A program made the translations under genes and the position numbers. A stretch of DNA of 16,322 nt from DATMNI01 sp035570275 (GTDB lineage Bacteria > Acidobacteriota > Terriglobia > Bryobacterales > Bryobacteraceae), in NCBI GenBank assembly GCA_035570275.1, contig DATMNI010000094.1:1-16322 (forward strand), written 5' to 3'. How positions within the stretch are numbered: the first letter of the stretch is position 1; each line of letters begins with the position of its first letter. The notes beneath the pieces are model-generated. The model saw only the letters and a program-made list of their open reading frames with translations, had not been told where the DNA came from and made no database searches. This document shows, one piece after another, positions 1 to 6,535 of this stretch.

Positions 1-193
1 TGGAGCAGGGTGGATCTGTCGCTGACCAAAGCCGGTAGCGGGTCTGGCATGGGGCCTCCTTGGCCTACAGTATTACATACTTTAAGAAACCGGCTCCAAA
101 AAAAGAAAACCACCGATCCATCACTTTCATGTCGCGCACTCTTGGCAATCTGCCGCGCGAGCGTAGCGAACACTTCTGCATTATCCTAAACCA
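1..193. other. Left edge, no gene recognised
   Basis: Frame 1 on the plus strand is open from the window edge to a TAA at 187-189, but the 62 codons match no family I recognise and the composition is mixed, with an A-rich run around 95-111 typical of non-coding sequence. It could be the tail of an upstream gene or an upstream region for the 203-625 gene. No clear -35/-10 pair or terminator is visible. Confidence 0.4.
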
Positions 194-202
194 TTGGCCA
201 CC

Positions 203-625
203 ATGACCACCGAACAGGAACTCCGCGAAAAACTGCGCAAGATTTCGGCTCTCTTCGAGGGCGCCACCACCACTGGCGAACGCAACGCCGCCGCTGCCGC
301 CATTACGCGCGTGAAGCAAGCCCTGGCGGCCCTGGAGAGAACCGAGCGCGCGATAGAGACCCGATTCACGCTAGCCGACCCCTGGCACAGGCGCTTGTTC
401 GCCGCTCTGTGCCGCCGCTATGGCCTGGAGCCCTTCCGCTACAAGGGGCAACGCTACACTACTTTGTTGGTCCGGGCGCCCCGGTCCTTCATCGACAAGA
501 CCCTCTGGCCCGAGTATCTCGAGCTTCAGCGGGCGCTGGACCAGTACCTGAACGAAGCCACCGAGAGAATCATTCGCGAAGAAGTTTACGGCGACGCGCG
601 TGAGGCTCCGGAACGGGCTGGTTAA
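203..625 (+). CDS. Small conserved hypothetical protein, DUF2786-like N-terminus
   Basis: Encodes about 140 residues, predicted soluble, with no signal peptide or membrane segment. The first 40 residues are helical and charged (EQELREKLRKISALFEGA, then an alanine-rich helix). They resemble the start of DUF2786-type proteins, in which a short helix that begins REK(I/L)RK(I/L) precedes a run of small residues. The middle contains a WHRRLFAALCRRYGLEPFRY stretch and the C-terminus is another amphipathic helix. I choose ATG at 203; an in-frame TTG at 194 would add three residues, and neither has a strong Shine-Dalgarno. It ends 23 bp before the ABC ATPase gene and may be co-transcribed with it. 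Function unknown; the DUF2786 resemblance is from memory of the family pattern and is tentative. Confidence 0.7.
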   Translation: MTTEQELREKLRKISALFEGATTTGERNAAAAAITRVKQALAALERTERAIETRFTLADPWHRRLFAALCRRYGLEPFRYKGQRYTTLLVRAPRSFIDKTLWPEYLELQRALDQYLNEATERIIREEVYGDAREAPERAG

Positions 626-648
626 TCGGTTGAGCGGTTGACAGTATA

Positions 649-2562
649 TTGGTGAGTGGCGCCGTGACAAACCAGCCGATCGGGGAAAAACTTCAACAGG
701 TGCTCGCGCAGGGCGGCTCGGCTCAAGTGGTCACGCTGCTGGGGCGGCTTCACGCCGACATGGCGGCCGACTGGCTCATGAGTATTCCGCTCGAAGACCA
801 GCGCACGCTCTGGGGCGCCATGCCGCCGGACCAGGCCGCCCGGCTCATCGAAGTCTTCCCCTACTATCACGCGTATGTTCTGCTGCGGTCGCGGCCGGTC
901 GCGGCAATAAGCGCAATCCTCGACCACATGAGTGCGGGCGCCCGGGTGGAATTCTTCGAGGCACTCCCCGAAAACGCCTGGCAGAGTTTGATGAACGATC
1001 TGGCTCTGCCGCCCCGCGACCGCGCCGCGGGCGTTGCTGTCCCGGAGGCGCCGCCGGCCCCTGGCCTCCGATCCCCGGCCGCCCCACCGCAAGAAGTGCC
1101 GCTGACCCGCGCCGCGCAGCCCCTGGCCCCTGGCCCCCGGCCCCCGTCCCCCGCGCCACTGCCGCAACTGGTGCCGCAACCAGTGCCGCAACCAGTGCCG
1201 CAACCAGTGCTGCAACCAGTGCCGCAACCGGTCGTGGAGGCCCGCGGCGTCGAGAAGATTTTCCAGCGGCCCGGCGGCGAGCCCATTCAGGTGATCGCGC
1301 CAACCGACCTGGCGCTGGAACCGGGGGTCATTGTAACCCTGCTGGGGCCTTCGGGCTCGGGCAAGTCCACGCTGCTCCGCATGCTCTCCGGGCTCATGCA
1401 ACCTTCGCGCGGGGAAGTCCTGTGGCACGGCAAGCCGCTGGCGGAAGCCAACCCCGGCGTCGCCATCGTCTTCCAGAGTTTCGCGCTGTTTCCCTGGCTG
1501 ACGGTTATGGAAAACGTGGAGGCGCCTTTGCAGGCGCGTGCCATAAAGGCCGAAGAACGCCACCAACGCGCGCTTCACGCGATCGTAACCGTGGGGCTGA
1601 AAGGCTTCGAATCCTCTTATCCCAAGGACCTCTCGGGCGGCATGAAACAGCGCGTCGGATTCGCGCGCGCTCTGGCGGTGGAACCGGAAATCCTGTTCAT
1701 GGACGAACCTTTTTCCGCGCTCGACGTTCTCACCGCCGAGAACCTGCGCGGCGAACTGATGGAGCTGTGGCTGGGAAAGAAGATGCCTACCAAGAGCATC
1801 TTCATCGTCACCCACAACATCGAAGAAGCCGTCCTGCTGGCCGACCGCGTTCTGGTGTTGGGACGAAATCCGGCCAGGATCCGCGCCGATTTCCGCATCG
1901 CCCTGCCCCAGCCCAGGGACCGCCATTCCGACGAGTTTCTGCTCTACGTCGACTACATCTACAAACTGATCACGCAGCCGCAGCTCGAAGCCGCCCCAAT
2001 CTCGGCGGGGCGGAAGACGCGCTACCCCATGCTGCCGCACGCCAGACCCGGCGGGATTGCGGGGTTGGTGGAGTTGGTGAACGATCACGGCGGCAAGGAG
2101 GATCTCTACCGTGTGGCCGAGGAGCTTCGCCTGGAAGTAGACGATCTGCTCCCCATCCTGGAGGCGGCCACCCTGCTGGGTTTCGCCAAAGCCGAAAAAG
2201 GAGACGTCGAAATCACTCCGGAGGGGAGAGCCTTTGCCGAGGCCGACATCGCCACGCGGCGGCGTTTGTTCCGCGACGCCGCGCTGGCCCGCGTTCCGCT
2301 GCTGCAGCAAATGCACGCCGCTCTGGCCACCAAGGCCGACCATGCCATGACGCTGGATTTCTTCCGCGACATTCTGGAGGAGCATTTCTCCGATGCGGAA
2401 GTTCGGCGCCAGCTCGAAACCGCGCTGAATTGGGGCCCATACAGCGACCTTTTCGTTTACGATGCCGAAGGCGACCGCATCCGGATCGACCCCAGTTCCG
2501 ATCCGAGTGCCGACCCGAGTGCCGATCCGAGTGCCGGGCCAATTGCCCGGCCGCCGCAATGA
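649..2562 (+). CDS. ABC transporter ATPase with MgtE_N-like and AAA-associated C-terminal domains
   Basis: Nucleotide-binding subunit of a nitrate/sulfonate/taurine-type (TauB/SsuB-like) importer, acting at the inner face of the membrane. Counting from TTG 649 (637 aa), residues ~20-120 form a helical repeat domain like the MgtE N-terminal domain (LHADMAADWLMSIPLEDQ, then ILDHMSAGARVEFFEALPEN). Residues ~125-196 are a Pro-rich linker with VPQP repeats. The ABC domain follows: Walker A GPSGSGKST 233-241, Q-loop Q276, signature LSGGMKQR 328-335, Walker B ILFMDE 348-353, H389. Residues ~450-615 match the AAA-associated C-terminal domain (GGIAGLVELVNDHGGKEDLY), and a DPSA-repeat tail closes the protein. 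All catalytic motifs are intact. The start is uncertain: TTG 649, GTG 652 or GTG 664; the last has a GGTGAG seven bases upstream. The stop overlaps the permease start. Substrate not deducible. Confidence 0.92.
   Translation: MVSGAVTNQPIGEKLQQVLAQGGSAQVVTLLGRLHADMAADWLMSIPLEDQRTLWGAMPPDQAARLIEVFPYYHAYVLLRSRPVAAISAILDHMSAGARVEFFEALPENAWQSLMNDLALPPRDRAAGVAVPEAPPAPGLRSPAAPPQEVPLTRAAQPLAPGPRPPSPAPLPQLVPQPVPQPVPQPVLQPVPQPVVEARGVEKIFQRPGGEPIQVIAPTDLALEPGVIVTLLGPSGSGKSTLLRMLSGLMQPSRGEVLWHGKPLAEANPGVAIVFQSFALFPWLTVMENVEAPLQARAIKAEERHQRALHAIVTVGLKGFESSYPKDLSGGMKQRVGFARALAVEPEILFMDEPFSALDVLTAENLRGELMELWLGKKMPTKSIFIVTHNIEEAVLLADRVLVLGRNPARIRADFRIALPQPRDRHSDEFLLYVDYIYKLITQPQLEAAPISAGRKTRYPMLPHARPGGIAGLVELVNDHGGKEDLYRVAEELRLEVDDLLPILEAATLLGFAKAEKGDVEITPEGRAFAEADIATRRRLFRDAALARVPLLQQMHAALATKADHAMTLDFFRDILEEHFSDAEVRRQLETALNWGPYSDLFVYDAEGDRIRIDPSSDPSADPSADPSAGPIARPPQ
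1056..1152 (+). repeat. Two heptanucleotide repeat runs inside the ATPase linker
   Basis: Two runs with a 7-bp period lie in the Pro-rich linker. At 1056-1083 the units are GGCCCCT, GGCCTCC, GATCCCC, GGCCGCC. At 1118-1152 they are (A)GCCCCT, GGCCCCT, GGCCCCC, GGCCCCC, GTCCCCC. They encode APGLRSPAAPP-like and LAPGPRPPSPAP-like segments. The same GGCC-based period recurs between genes at 4313-4395. Confidence 0.75.
1159..1230 (+). repeat. Six-copy 12-bp tandem repeat, VPQP-encoding
   Basis: Six consecutive 12-bp units close to GTGCCGCAACCA, three of them identical (1171-1206). They keep the reading frame and encode (L/V)(P/L)Q(P/L) units of the linker between the MgtE_N-like domain and the ABC domain. 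Unit-wise gain or loss would only change linker length. Confidence 0.95.
2488..2535 (+). repeat. Four-copy 12-bp tandem repeat, DPSA-encoding
   Basis: Four 12-bp units of the form GA(C/T)CC(G/C)AGTGCC (first unit ends TCC) encode DPSS-DPSA-DPSA-DPSA at the acidic C-terminal tail of the ATPase, just before its stop codon. In frame and unrelated in sequence to the linker repeat. Confidence 0.92.
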
Positions 2563-4283
2563 TGGGCCGGCCCTCAGCCACGTTCCGCCGTTCGGCTTCA
2601 TCGCTGCTCCGCGACCTGCCCATTGTGGTTGCCGCTCTGGCCGTTTTCTATGGCCTGATGGCGCTGGCCGGCTACTGGGCGGGCCCGGTCAACACCCAGC
2701 CTGAGATTCATCTCACGCCGGCCGCCCTGCCCAAGTACGCGCTGTTCTCGCTGGCCCGCCTGTTGGTGGCCTACGCCATCAGTCTGGGCATCACCCTGGT
2801 CTACGCCTATACCGCCGCGCACAATGCCAGGGCGGAGCGATTCCTGATCCCGCTTCTGGACACGCTCCAATCCATTCCGGTGCTGAGCTTTCTGCCCGGC
2901 GTCATGGTGGCCATGGTGACGCTCTTTCCCAGCCGCCAGTTGGGCGTGGAACTCGGCTCTATTCTGTTGATCTTCACGGGACAGGTCTGGAACATGACTT
3001 TCAGCGTCTACTCGTCGTTCAAGAACATCCCGCGCGAGATGTCCGAAGCCGCCGAAGTCTACCGCCTGAGCTGGTGGCAGCGGTTCATCCAACTGGAACT
3101 GCCTTTTGCGGCCATCGGGTTGGTCTGGAACTCCATGATGTCCGTGGCCGGCGGTTGGTTTTTCCTGATGGCTTGCGAAATGTTCGTGCTGGGAAATCGC
3201 GATCTGCGCCTTCCCGGCCTCGGCTCTTACCTGCAGACGGCGGCCAATGCCGGAGACACGCGCGCCATTCTGTGGGGCGTCGGCGCCATGATCGCGGTGA
3301 TCGTTCTGATGGATCAACTCATCTGGCGTCCGGTCATCGCCTGGAGCCAGAAGTTCAAGTTTGAGCAGGTGGAGGCAGCGGAAGTGCCGCACTCGCCCGT
3401 CCTCGATCTTTTGCGGCGCTCCAGGATTCTCTCGCGCGTGGGCCATGCCACGGCAGCGCCGGTGCGCGAGACCGTGACCCGGTTTTTCGCCGGGCGCCGC
3501 ATGGTGGCGCAGGCGGACGGGACACCACACTTGGCAATCAGGTGGGCGGCCCGGGTGCTGGCGGTGGCGGGGCTGGCGGGGATTCTGTACGCCACGGCGA
3601 AAATGGTGGCCATGCTCAGCACGGTCTCGTGGCGCGAGTTGAGCGGGATTCTCTGGGGCGCCGGAGCCACGCTGCTTCGGGTCGAACTGGTCCTGGTGCT
3701 GGCCGGGCTGTGGACCATACCGGCAGGCGTGTACATCGGGCTGCGGCCCAGGCTGTCGGCCATCGCGCAGCCCATCGCGCAGATCGCCGCTTCGGTGCCG
3801 GCCACCGCGCTGTTTCCCATCGTGCTGCTGATGCTGATCCGCGCCGGCGGCGGCCTCGGCATCGGCTCCATCGTCTTGCTGCTGCTGGGCACGCAGTGGT
3901 ACATCCTGTTCAATGTGATCGCCGGCGCCAGCGCCATCCCCTCAGACCTGAAGGAAGTCTGCGACGTCTTCCGGCTGACCGGAATCGAGCGCTGGCGGAA
4001 ACTCCTGTTGCCGGGTATCTTTCCTTACCTGCTCACCGGCTTCGTCACGGCCTCGGGCGGCGCCTGGAACGCCAGCATCGTGGCCGAGTATTTCCGCTTC
4101 CAGGGCAAGACATTCACCACGGTCGGCCTGGGCGCCACCATCAGCCACGCCACCGACACCGGCAACTTCCCCGTTCTGCTGGCAGCCACCATCGTCATGG
4201 CGGCCATGGTGGTGGTGATCAACCGGCTCCTCTGGCGGCCTCTGTATGGGCTGGCGGAGAACCGGTACAAGTTGGAAAGCTGA
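2559..4283 (+). CDS. Duplicated (fused) ABC transporter permease
   Basis: Inner-membrane channel subunit of the transporter whose ATPase lies just upstream. The 574-residue protein contains two binding-protein-dependent permease domains in one chain. Each has several hydrophobic segments and its own cytoplasmic coupling (EAA) loop: EMSEAAEVYRLSWWQRF near residues 160-176 and DLKEVCDVFRLTGIERW near 463-479. This is the layout of the anion-type 'duplicated permease' family (COG4986 type), where one polypeptide supplies both halves that are normally two subunits. ATG 2559 overlaps the ATPase stop (ATGA), giving translational coupling; a second ATG follows at 2562. The reading frame stays open upstream through the ATPase gene, but that part is only an out-of-frame shadow. 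No substrate-binding protein gene is adjacent, so the substrate remains unknown. Confidence 0.93.
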   Translation: MMGRPSATFRRSASSLLRDLPIVVAALAVFYGLMALAGYWAGPVNTQPEIHLTPAALPKYALFSLARLLVAYAISLGITLVYAYTAAHNARAERFLIPLLDTLQSIPVLSFLPGVMVAMVTLFPSRQLGVELGSILLIFTGQVWNMTFSVYSSFKNIPREMSEAAEVYRLSWWQRFIQLELPFAAIGLVWNSMMSVAGGWFFLMACEMFVLGNRDLRLPGLGSYLQTAANAGDTRAILWGVGAMIAVIVLMDQLIWRPVIAWSQKFKFEQVEAAEVPHSPVLDLLRRSRILSRVGHATAAPVRETVTRFFAGRRMVAQADGTPHLAIRWAARVLAVAGLAGILYATAKMVAMLSTVSWRELSGILWGAGATLLRVELVLVLAGLWTIPAGVYIGLRPRLSAIAQPIAQIAASVPATALFPIVLLMLIRAGGGLGIGSIVLLLLGTQWYILFNVIAGASAIPSDLKEVCDVFRLTGIERWRKLLLPGIFPYLLTGFVTASGGAWNASIVAEYFRFQGKTFTTVGLGATISHATDTGNFPVLLAATIVMAAMVVVINRLLWRPLYGLAENRYKLES

Positions 4284-4286
4284 GCG

Positions 4287-4396
4287 GATGCCGGTGGCTG
4301 AGAGCAGATGCCGGTGGCCAGTGGCCGGTGGCCGGTGGAAGGCGGCGCGCGGGCCCGCTCTTCCACTGGCCACCGGCATCTGGCATCCGGCATCTG
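4287..4396. repeat. Heptamer-repeat block with 20-bp perfect inverted repeat
   Basis: The left half has units GGTGGCC, AGTGGCC, GGTGGCC, GGTGGAA (4313-4340), preceded by two copies of GATGCCGGTGGC (4287-4298, 4307-4318). The right half has GGCCACC, GGCATCT, GGCATCC, GGCATCT (4368-4395). Positions 4305-4324 and 4363-4382 are exact reverse complements of each other, with a 38-bp GC-rich loop. It lies directly after the permease stop and could form a strong hairpin, but no T-run follows, so I do not call it an intrinsic terminator. Confidence 0.9.
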
Positions 4397-4416
4397 CTTG
4401 CAGGCTGTGGGGATTC

Positions 4417-4422
4417 TATAAT
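4417..4422 (+). promoter_or_regulatory. Consensus -10 hexamer before rsmE
   Basis: TATAAT, a perfect sigma-70 -10 match, ends six bases before the TTG start of rsmE at 4429. No good -35 lies at 16-18 bp; TTGCAG at 4398 is only 13 bp away. If used, transcription would start at or very near the start codon, giving a leaderless or near-leaderless mRNA. Confidence 0.45.
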
Positions 4423-4428
4423 TGTTCC

Positions 4429-5160
4429 TTGTCCCGGCGACGATTCTTCGTGGATGCTGTGCGCGGCGGCATCGCGGAACTGCGCGGCGACGAAGCTCGC
4501 CATCTCACCCGCGTGCTGCGCGTGGAAGCGGGCATGCGCTTCGAGGTTTCCGATAACCAGGCGGCATACCTGGCGGAAATTGTGGAAGCCCGCGGTGAAC
4601 GCGTCGTCTTCCGCATCGTCGAACCGCTGCATACGCCGGGGCCGCCCGTCGCCATCACCCTGTGCGCGGCATTGATCAAGTTCGACCGGTTCGAGTGGAT
4701 GATCGAAAAGGCTACGGAACTCGGTGTGGAGCGAATCTTGCCCATTGAAGCCACGCGCAGCGAACGAGGACTGTTCGAAGCGTCGCGCAAGCGAACCGAG
4801 CGGTGGGTGCGCATCGCGCGCGAGAGCAGCCAGCAGTCGCGCCGCGTGCGCATTCCCGAAATCCTGCCGGCCGTGCGTTTTGAAAAGAGCCTTGCACTGG
4901 AGGCGGACTACCGTTATTTCCTGGATGAAGGTGAAGGCGAGTGCCAGGCGCCGCCGTTTTTGCGCCTGATGCCGGCGGAGCGCCCGGCCGGGAGCAGCGT
5001 CGCCGTGCTGGTTGGCCCCGAAGGCGGCTGGACGGACGGCGAACGCCAGTTGTCGGCAGTTGCTGGATGGCCGCCGGTTTCACTGGGACCCCAGGTGTTG
5101 CGTGCCGAAACAGCCGCCTCGGCGGCGGTCGCGGTGCTGATGAACGCCTGGATCGCCTGA
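4429..5160 (+). CDS. rsmE: 16S rRNA (uracil1498-N3)-methyltransferase RsmE
   Basis: SPOUT-class methyltransferase that uses S-adenosylmethionine to methylate N3 of U1498 in the decoding region of 16S rRNA. The 243-residue product has the usual family length. It has an N-terminal PUA-like domain (RRFFVDAVRGG, then GDEARHLTRVLRVEAG). The catalytic knot follows with KATELGVERILPIEATRSE, LVGPEGGWTDGE and the C-terminal LGPQVLRAETAASAAVAVL, which is the AdoMet-binding trefoil-knot signature. I choose TTG 4429 because it gives the standard MSRRRFFV start; the frame remains open upstream to 4246, inside the permease gene and repeat block, which is spurious. The gene stands alone: a repeat block precedes it and mobile-element debris follows. 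All expected motifs are present. Confidence 0.95.
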   Translation: MSRRRFFVDAVRGGIAELRGDEARHLTRVLRVEAGMRFEVSDNQAAYLAEIVEARGERVVFRIVEPLHTPGPPVAITLCAALIKFDRFEWMIEKATELGVERILPIEATRSERGLFEASRKRTERWVRIARESSQQSRRVRIPEILPAVRFEKSLALEADYRYFLDEGEGECQAPPFLRLMPAERPAGSSVAVLVGPEGGWTDGERQLSAVAGWPPVSLGPQVLRAETAASAAVAVLMNAWIA

Positions 5161-5196
5161 TGGCGCAGCAGGTAGCCGCCTCATCACCCTTGGCAA

Positions 5197-5502
5197 ATGC
5201 CGCCCATCGTGAAGGTGGCCGAAGCGCACCTTGTGGTGGTGGCGCGCTATCAAGGGACTCGTCTGACGGGCTGGATTGAATCGAATCTCGAAGGCTGGCT
5301 GGGGCTGAAGATCAATCGGGAGAAGACGCGGGTGGTGAATCTGAAGGAAGAGGGTGCGAGTCTGGACTTTCTGGGATTCACGTTCCGCTACCACGAGGAC
5401 CTGCAAGGGCACGGGTGGCGGTATTTAAATGTGAGTCCGTCGGCGAAAGCTCTGAAGAAGGAACGGGAGAAGCTGCACGAGATGACCGATCATCGGCAGT
5501 GC
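5197..5502 (+). pseudogene. Group II intron reverse transcriptase/maturase fragment
   Basis: About 100 codons match the palm/thumb end of group II intron reverse transcriptases (LtrA-like): ARYQGTRLTGWIESNLEGW, GLKINREKTRVVNLKEEG, LDFLGFTFRYHED, RYLNVSPSAKALKKEREKL, ending near MTDHRQCSK. The family is normally about 400 or more residues. Here the N-terminal finger region and the C-terminal maturase and HNH parts are missing. The catalytic YADD position reads AEAH, so the fragment cannot be an active polymerase. It runs directly into a duplicated piece of recQ at about 5503, and the frame closes at 5559. No intron RNA domain V was identified around it. Clearly a relic of a mobile element. Confidence 0.85.
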
Positions 5503-5626
5503 TCGAAGGTCTTTCCTTCTGCCAGCAACCGCATCGTCTCCTCCGCGGGTGGTGACTGAGGGGCCGCCCTCGCCGCCGCGCGCACCCGTTGCGATAGGCT
5601 GCCAATGCCGCGAAGATGTCGTTCCC
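5503..5626 (-). repeat. Partial duplication of the recQ interior
   Basis: Aligns with 6823-6947 inside recQ, same orientation, at an offset of 1320 bp and then 1321 after a single-base gap near 5584. I count roughly 11 differences over about 125 bp, or about 91% identity. The copied part corresponds to RecQ residues ~497-537 (end of HRDC and linker to the C-terminal HTH). With the gap and no start it is a non-functional fragment. Confidence 0.9.
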
Positions 5627-5655
5627 ACGGAGTGCGCCGCCGTGGGGCTAAGCTT

Positions 5656-6081
5656 TCAGAAGAGATTCACGTCCAGCCCGGCAATGAAATCGATTCCGGG
5701 GATAACCAGCTTAGGCAAGGTTCTGTCATTGGTGAGGAAGAGGTTGACACCCGCTTGTGCGGCGCTCGCCAGGTGGATCGCATCGGCGGGCGAGACCCGA
5801 TGGTTGGCTCGGATTCGCGCGTAGCGTTCGGTTGTATCCAAATTAAACGGCAGCAATTCCACCTCAGGAGGCCGGATCAGTTCCTTCACCGTCGAAGCCA
5901 ATGCAAACGCACCCTTCTTGTATGGCCCTGTGAGCACCTCCCCGATTGTGAAGATACTGGTACACAATGTGTCTTGCCGCTTTTTCATGCCGCCGAGGAT
6001 CTCCTGGACCCGAAGCCCGTGTTCCGGGTTGGCTTCGATGAGGTAGGCGAAGAACATTGTGTCCCAGTAAATTCGGCTCAT
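5656..6081 (-). CDS. VapC-family PIN-domain toxin
   Basis: Predicted Mg2+-dependent endoribonuclease of a type II toxin-antitoxin pair. The 141-residue protein is a single PIN domain with all four acidic metal ligands in place: D7 (IYWDTMFF), E48 (TIGEVL), D100 (SPADAIHLA) and D119 (LFLTNDRTL). The C-terminus FIAGLDVNLF is also typical. ATG 6081 overlaps the TGA of the upstream partner gene (ATGA), as in toxin-antitoxin operons with the antitoxin first. Intact and probably functional. The biochemical target (tRNA, rRNA or mRNA) cannot be told from sequence. The operon lies between the recQ 3' end and a duplicated recQ piece, which suggests arrival as a cassette. Confidence 0.88.
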   Translation of the reverse strand: MSRIYWDTMFFAYLIEANPEHGLRVQEILGGMKKRQDTLCTSIFTIGEVLTGPYKKGAFALASTVKELIRPPEVELLPFNLDTTERYARIRANHRVSPADAIHLASAAQAGVNLFLTNDRTLPKLVIPGIDFIAGLDVNLF

Positions 6082-6500
6082 ACGTCCTCGTCGTGTTGGT
6101 AGAACCTCTCCCGCTCCCGCCGAATGAAGGCCTCCCCACCGCCAAGGCTCTCGAAAACTTCTTTACCGATTCCCCACAACCGCAACAGCGGCGATTCCTG
6201 CAACTCATCGGTTGCCCGGTGTTCATCCGCCAACCGATAAGTGAACACCACAGTCGTGCTCTGTCCGGACGGTGGGCCTTCCCGCTTTTCCAGAGTCAGA
6301 TGGTTCTCCTCGAGGAACTTCGGGCCACTCAATGCCTGACAGACCGAAGGAACCCGGCCTTCCAAATGAAGCGCCTTATGCACATCGCCAGCTATGATGC
6401 GTACGGTTGATTCGTGCCGCTGGCGAGCAGGCTCAATGTAGTTCACCCGGGCGTATTCTCTAACTTGTTCGGCCCCAGTTTGAGCTGTTGGAGCTTTCAT
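6078..6500 (-). CDS. Conserved hypothetical partner of PIN toxin (putative antitoxin)
   Basis: A 140-residue basic protein encoded first in the operon with the PIN toxin and overlapping it by 4 bp. It lacks the AbrB, Phd or ribbon-helix-helix pattern of usual VapB antitoxins. Instead residues ~30-89 form a compact block: STVRIIAGDVHKALHLEGRV, PSVCQALSGPKFLEE, KREGPPSGQSTTVVFTYRL. It reads like a small helix-rich nucleic-acid-binding fold followed by beta strands. I recall similar sequences annotated only as hypothetical proteins. A charged tail (EAFIRRERERFYQHDEDV) ends the protein. Antitoxin function is inferred from gene order and coupling alone. The ATG at 6500 sits just behind a -10-like site, with no obvious Shine-Dalgarno. 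Confidence 0.7.
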   Translation of the reverse strand: MKAPTAQTGAEQVREYARVNYIEPARQRHESTVRIIAGDVHKALHLEGRVPSVCQALSGPKFLEENHLTLEKREGPPSGQSTTVVFTYRLADEHRATDELQESPLLRLWGIGKEVFESLGGGEAFIRRERERFYQHDEDV

Positions 6501-6506
6501 GCAACT

Positions 6507-6535
6507 ATAATAGTATGCATTTCATGATAAAGCAA
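6507..6535 (-). promoter_or_regulatory. Candidate promoter of the PIN toxin operon
   Basis: On the minus strand, TTGCTT (6535-6530) is followed by a 17-bp spacer and TATTAT (6512-6507, 5/6 match to the -10 consensus). The ATG of the partner gene starts six bases later, so the transcript would be leaderless or nearly so. Confidence 0.5.

Noticed and set aside
1..189. Open plus-strand frame running in from the window edge
   Set aside because: No recognisable protein sequence and an A-rich, non-coding-like composition; too little is visible to call a partial gene.
638..643. TTGACA as a -35 box for the ABC operon
   Set aside because: No -10 hexamer lies at 16-18 bp downstream; that region is already coding.
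1159..1230. Tandem repeat as a CRISPR array
   Set aside because: Units are 12 bp, contiguous and coding, with no unique spacers.
1422..2558. Frame open upstream of the permease, giving a 953-residue protein
   Set aside because: This part lies wholly inside the ATPase gene in another frame and is Arg/Pro-rich shadow translation; the real permease begins at ATG 2559.
622..2601. Long minus-strand open frame of 659 codons
   Set aside because: It is antisense to the ABC ATPase, which has all ABC motifs intact. The translation is His/Arg/Gly-rich and without recognisable domains, typical of high-GC antisense frames.
2598..3530. Minus-strand frame of 310 codons
   Set aside because: Antisense shadow of the permease; the plus strand has two clear EAA loops and membrane segments.
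4305..4382. Inverted repeat as a rho-independent terminator
   Set aside because: The loop is 38 bp long and no T-run follows either arm.
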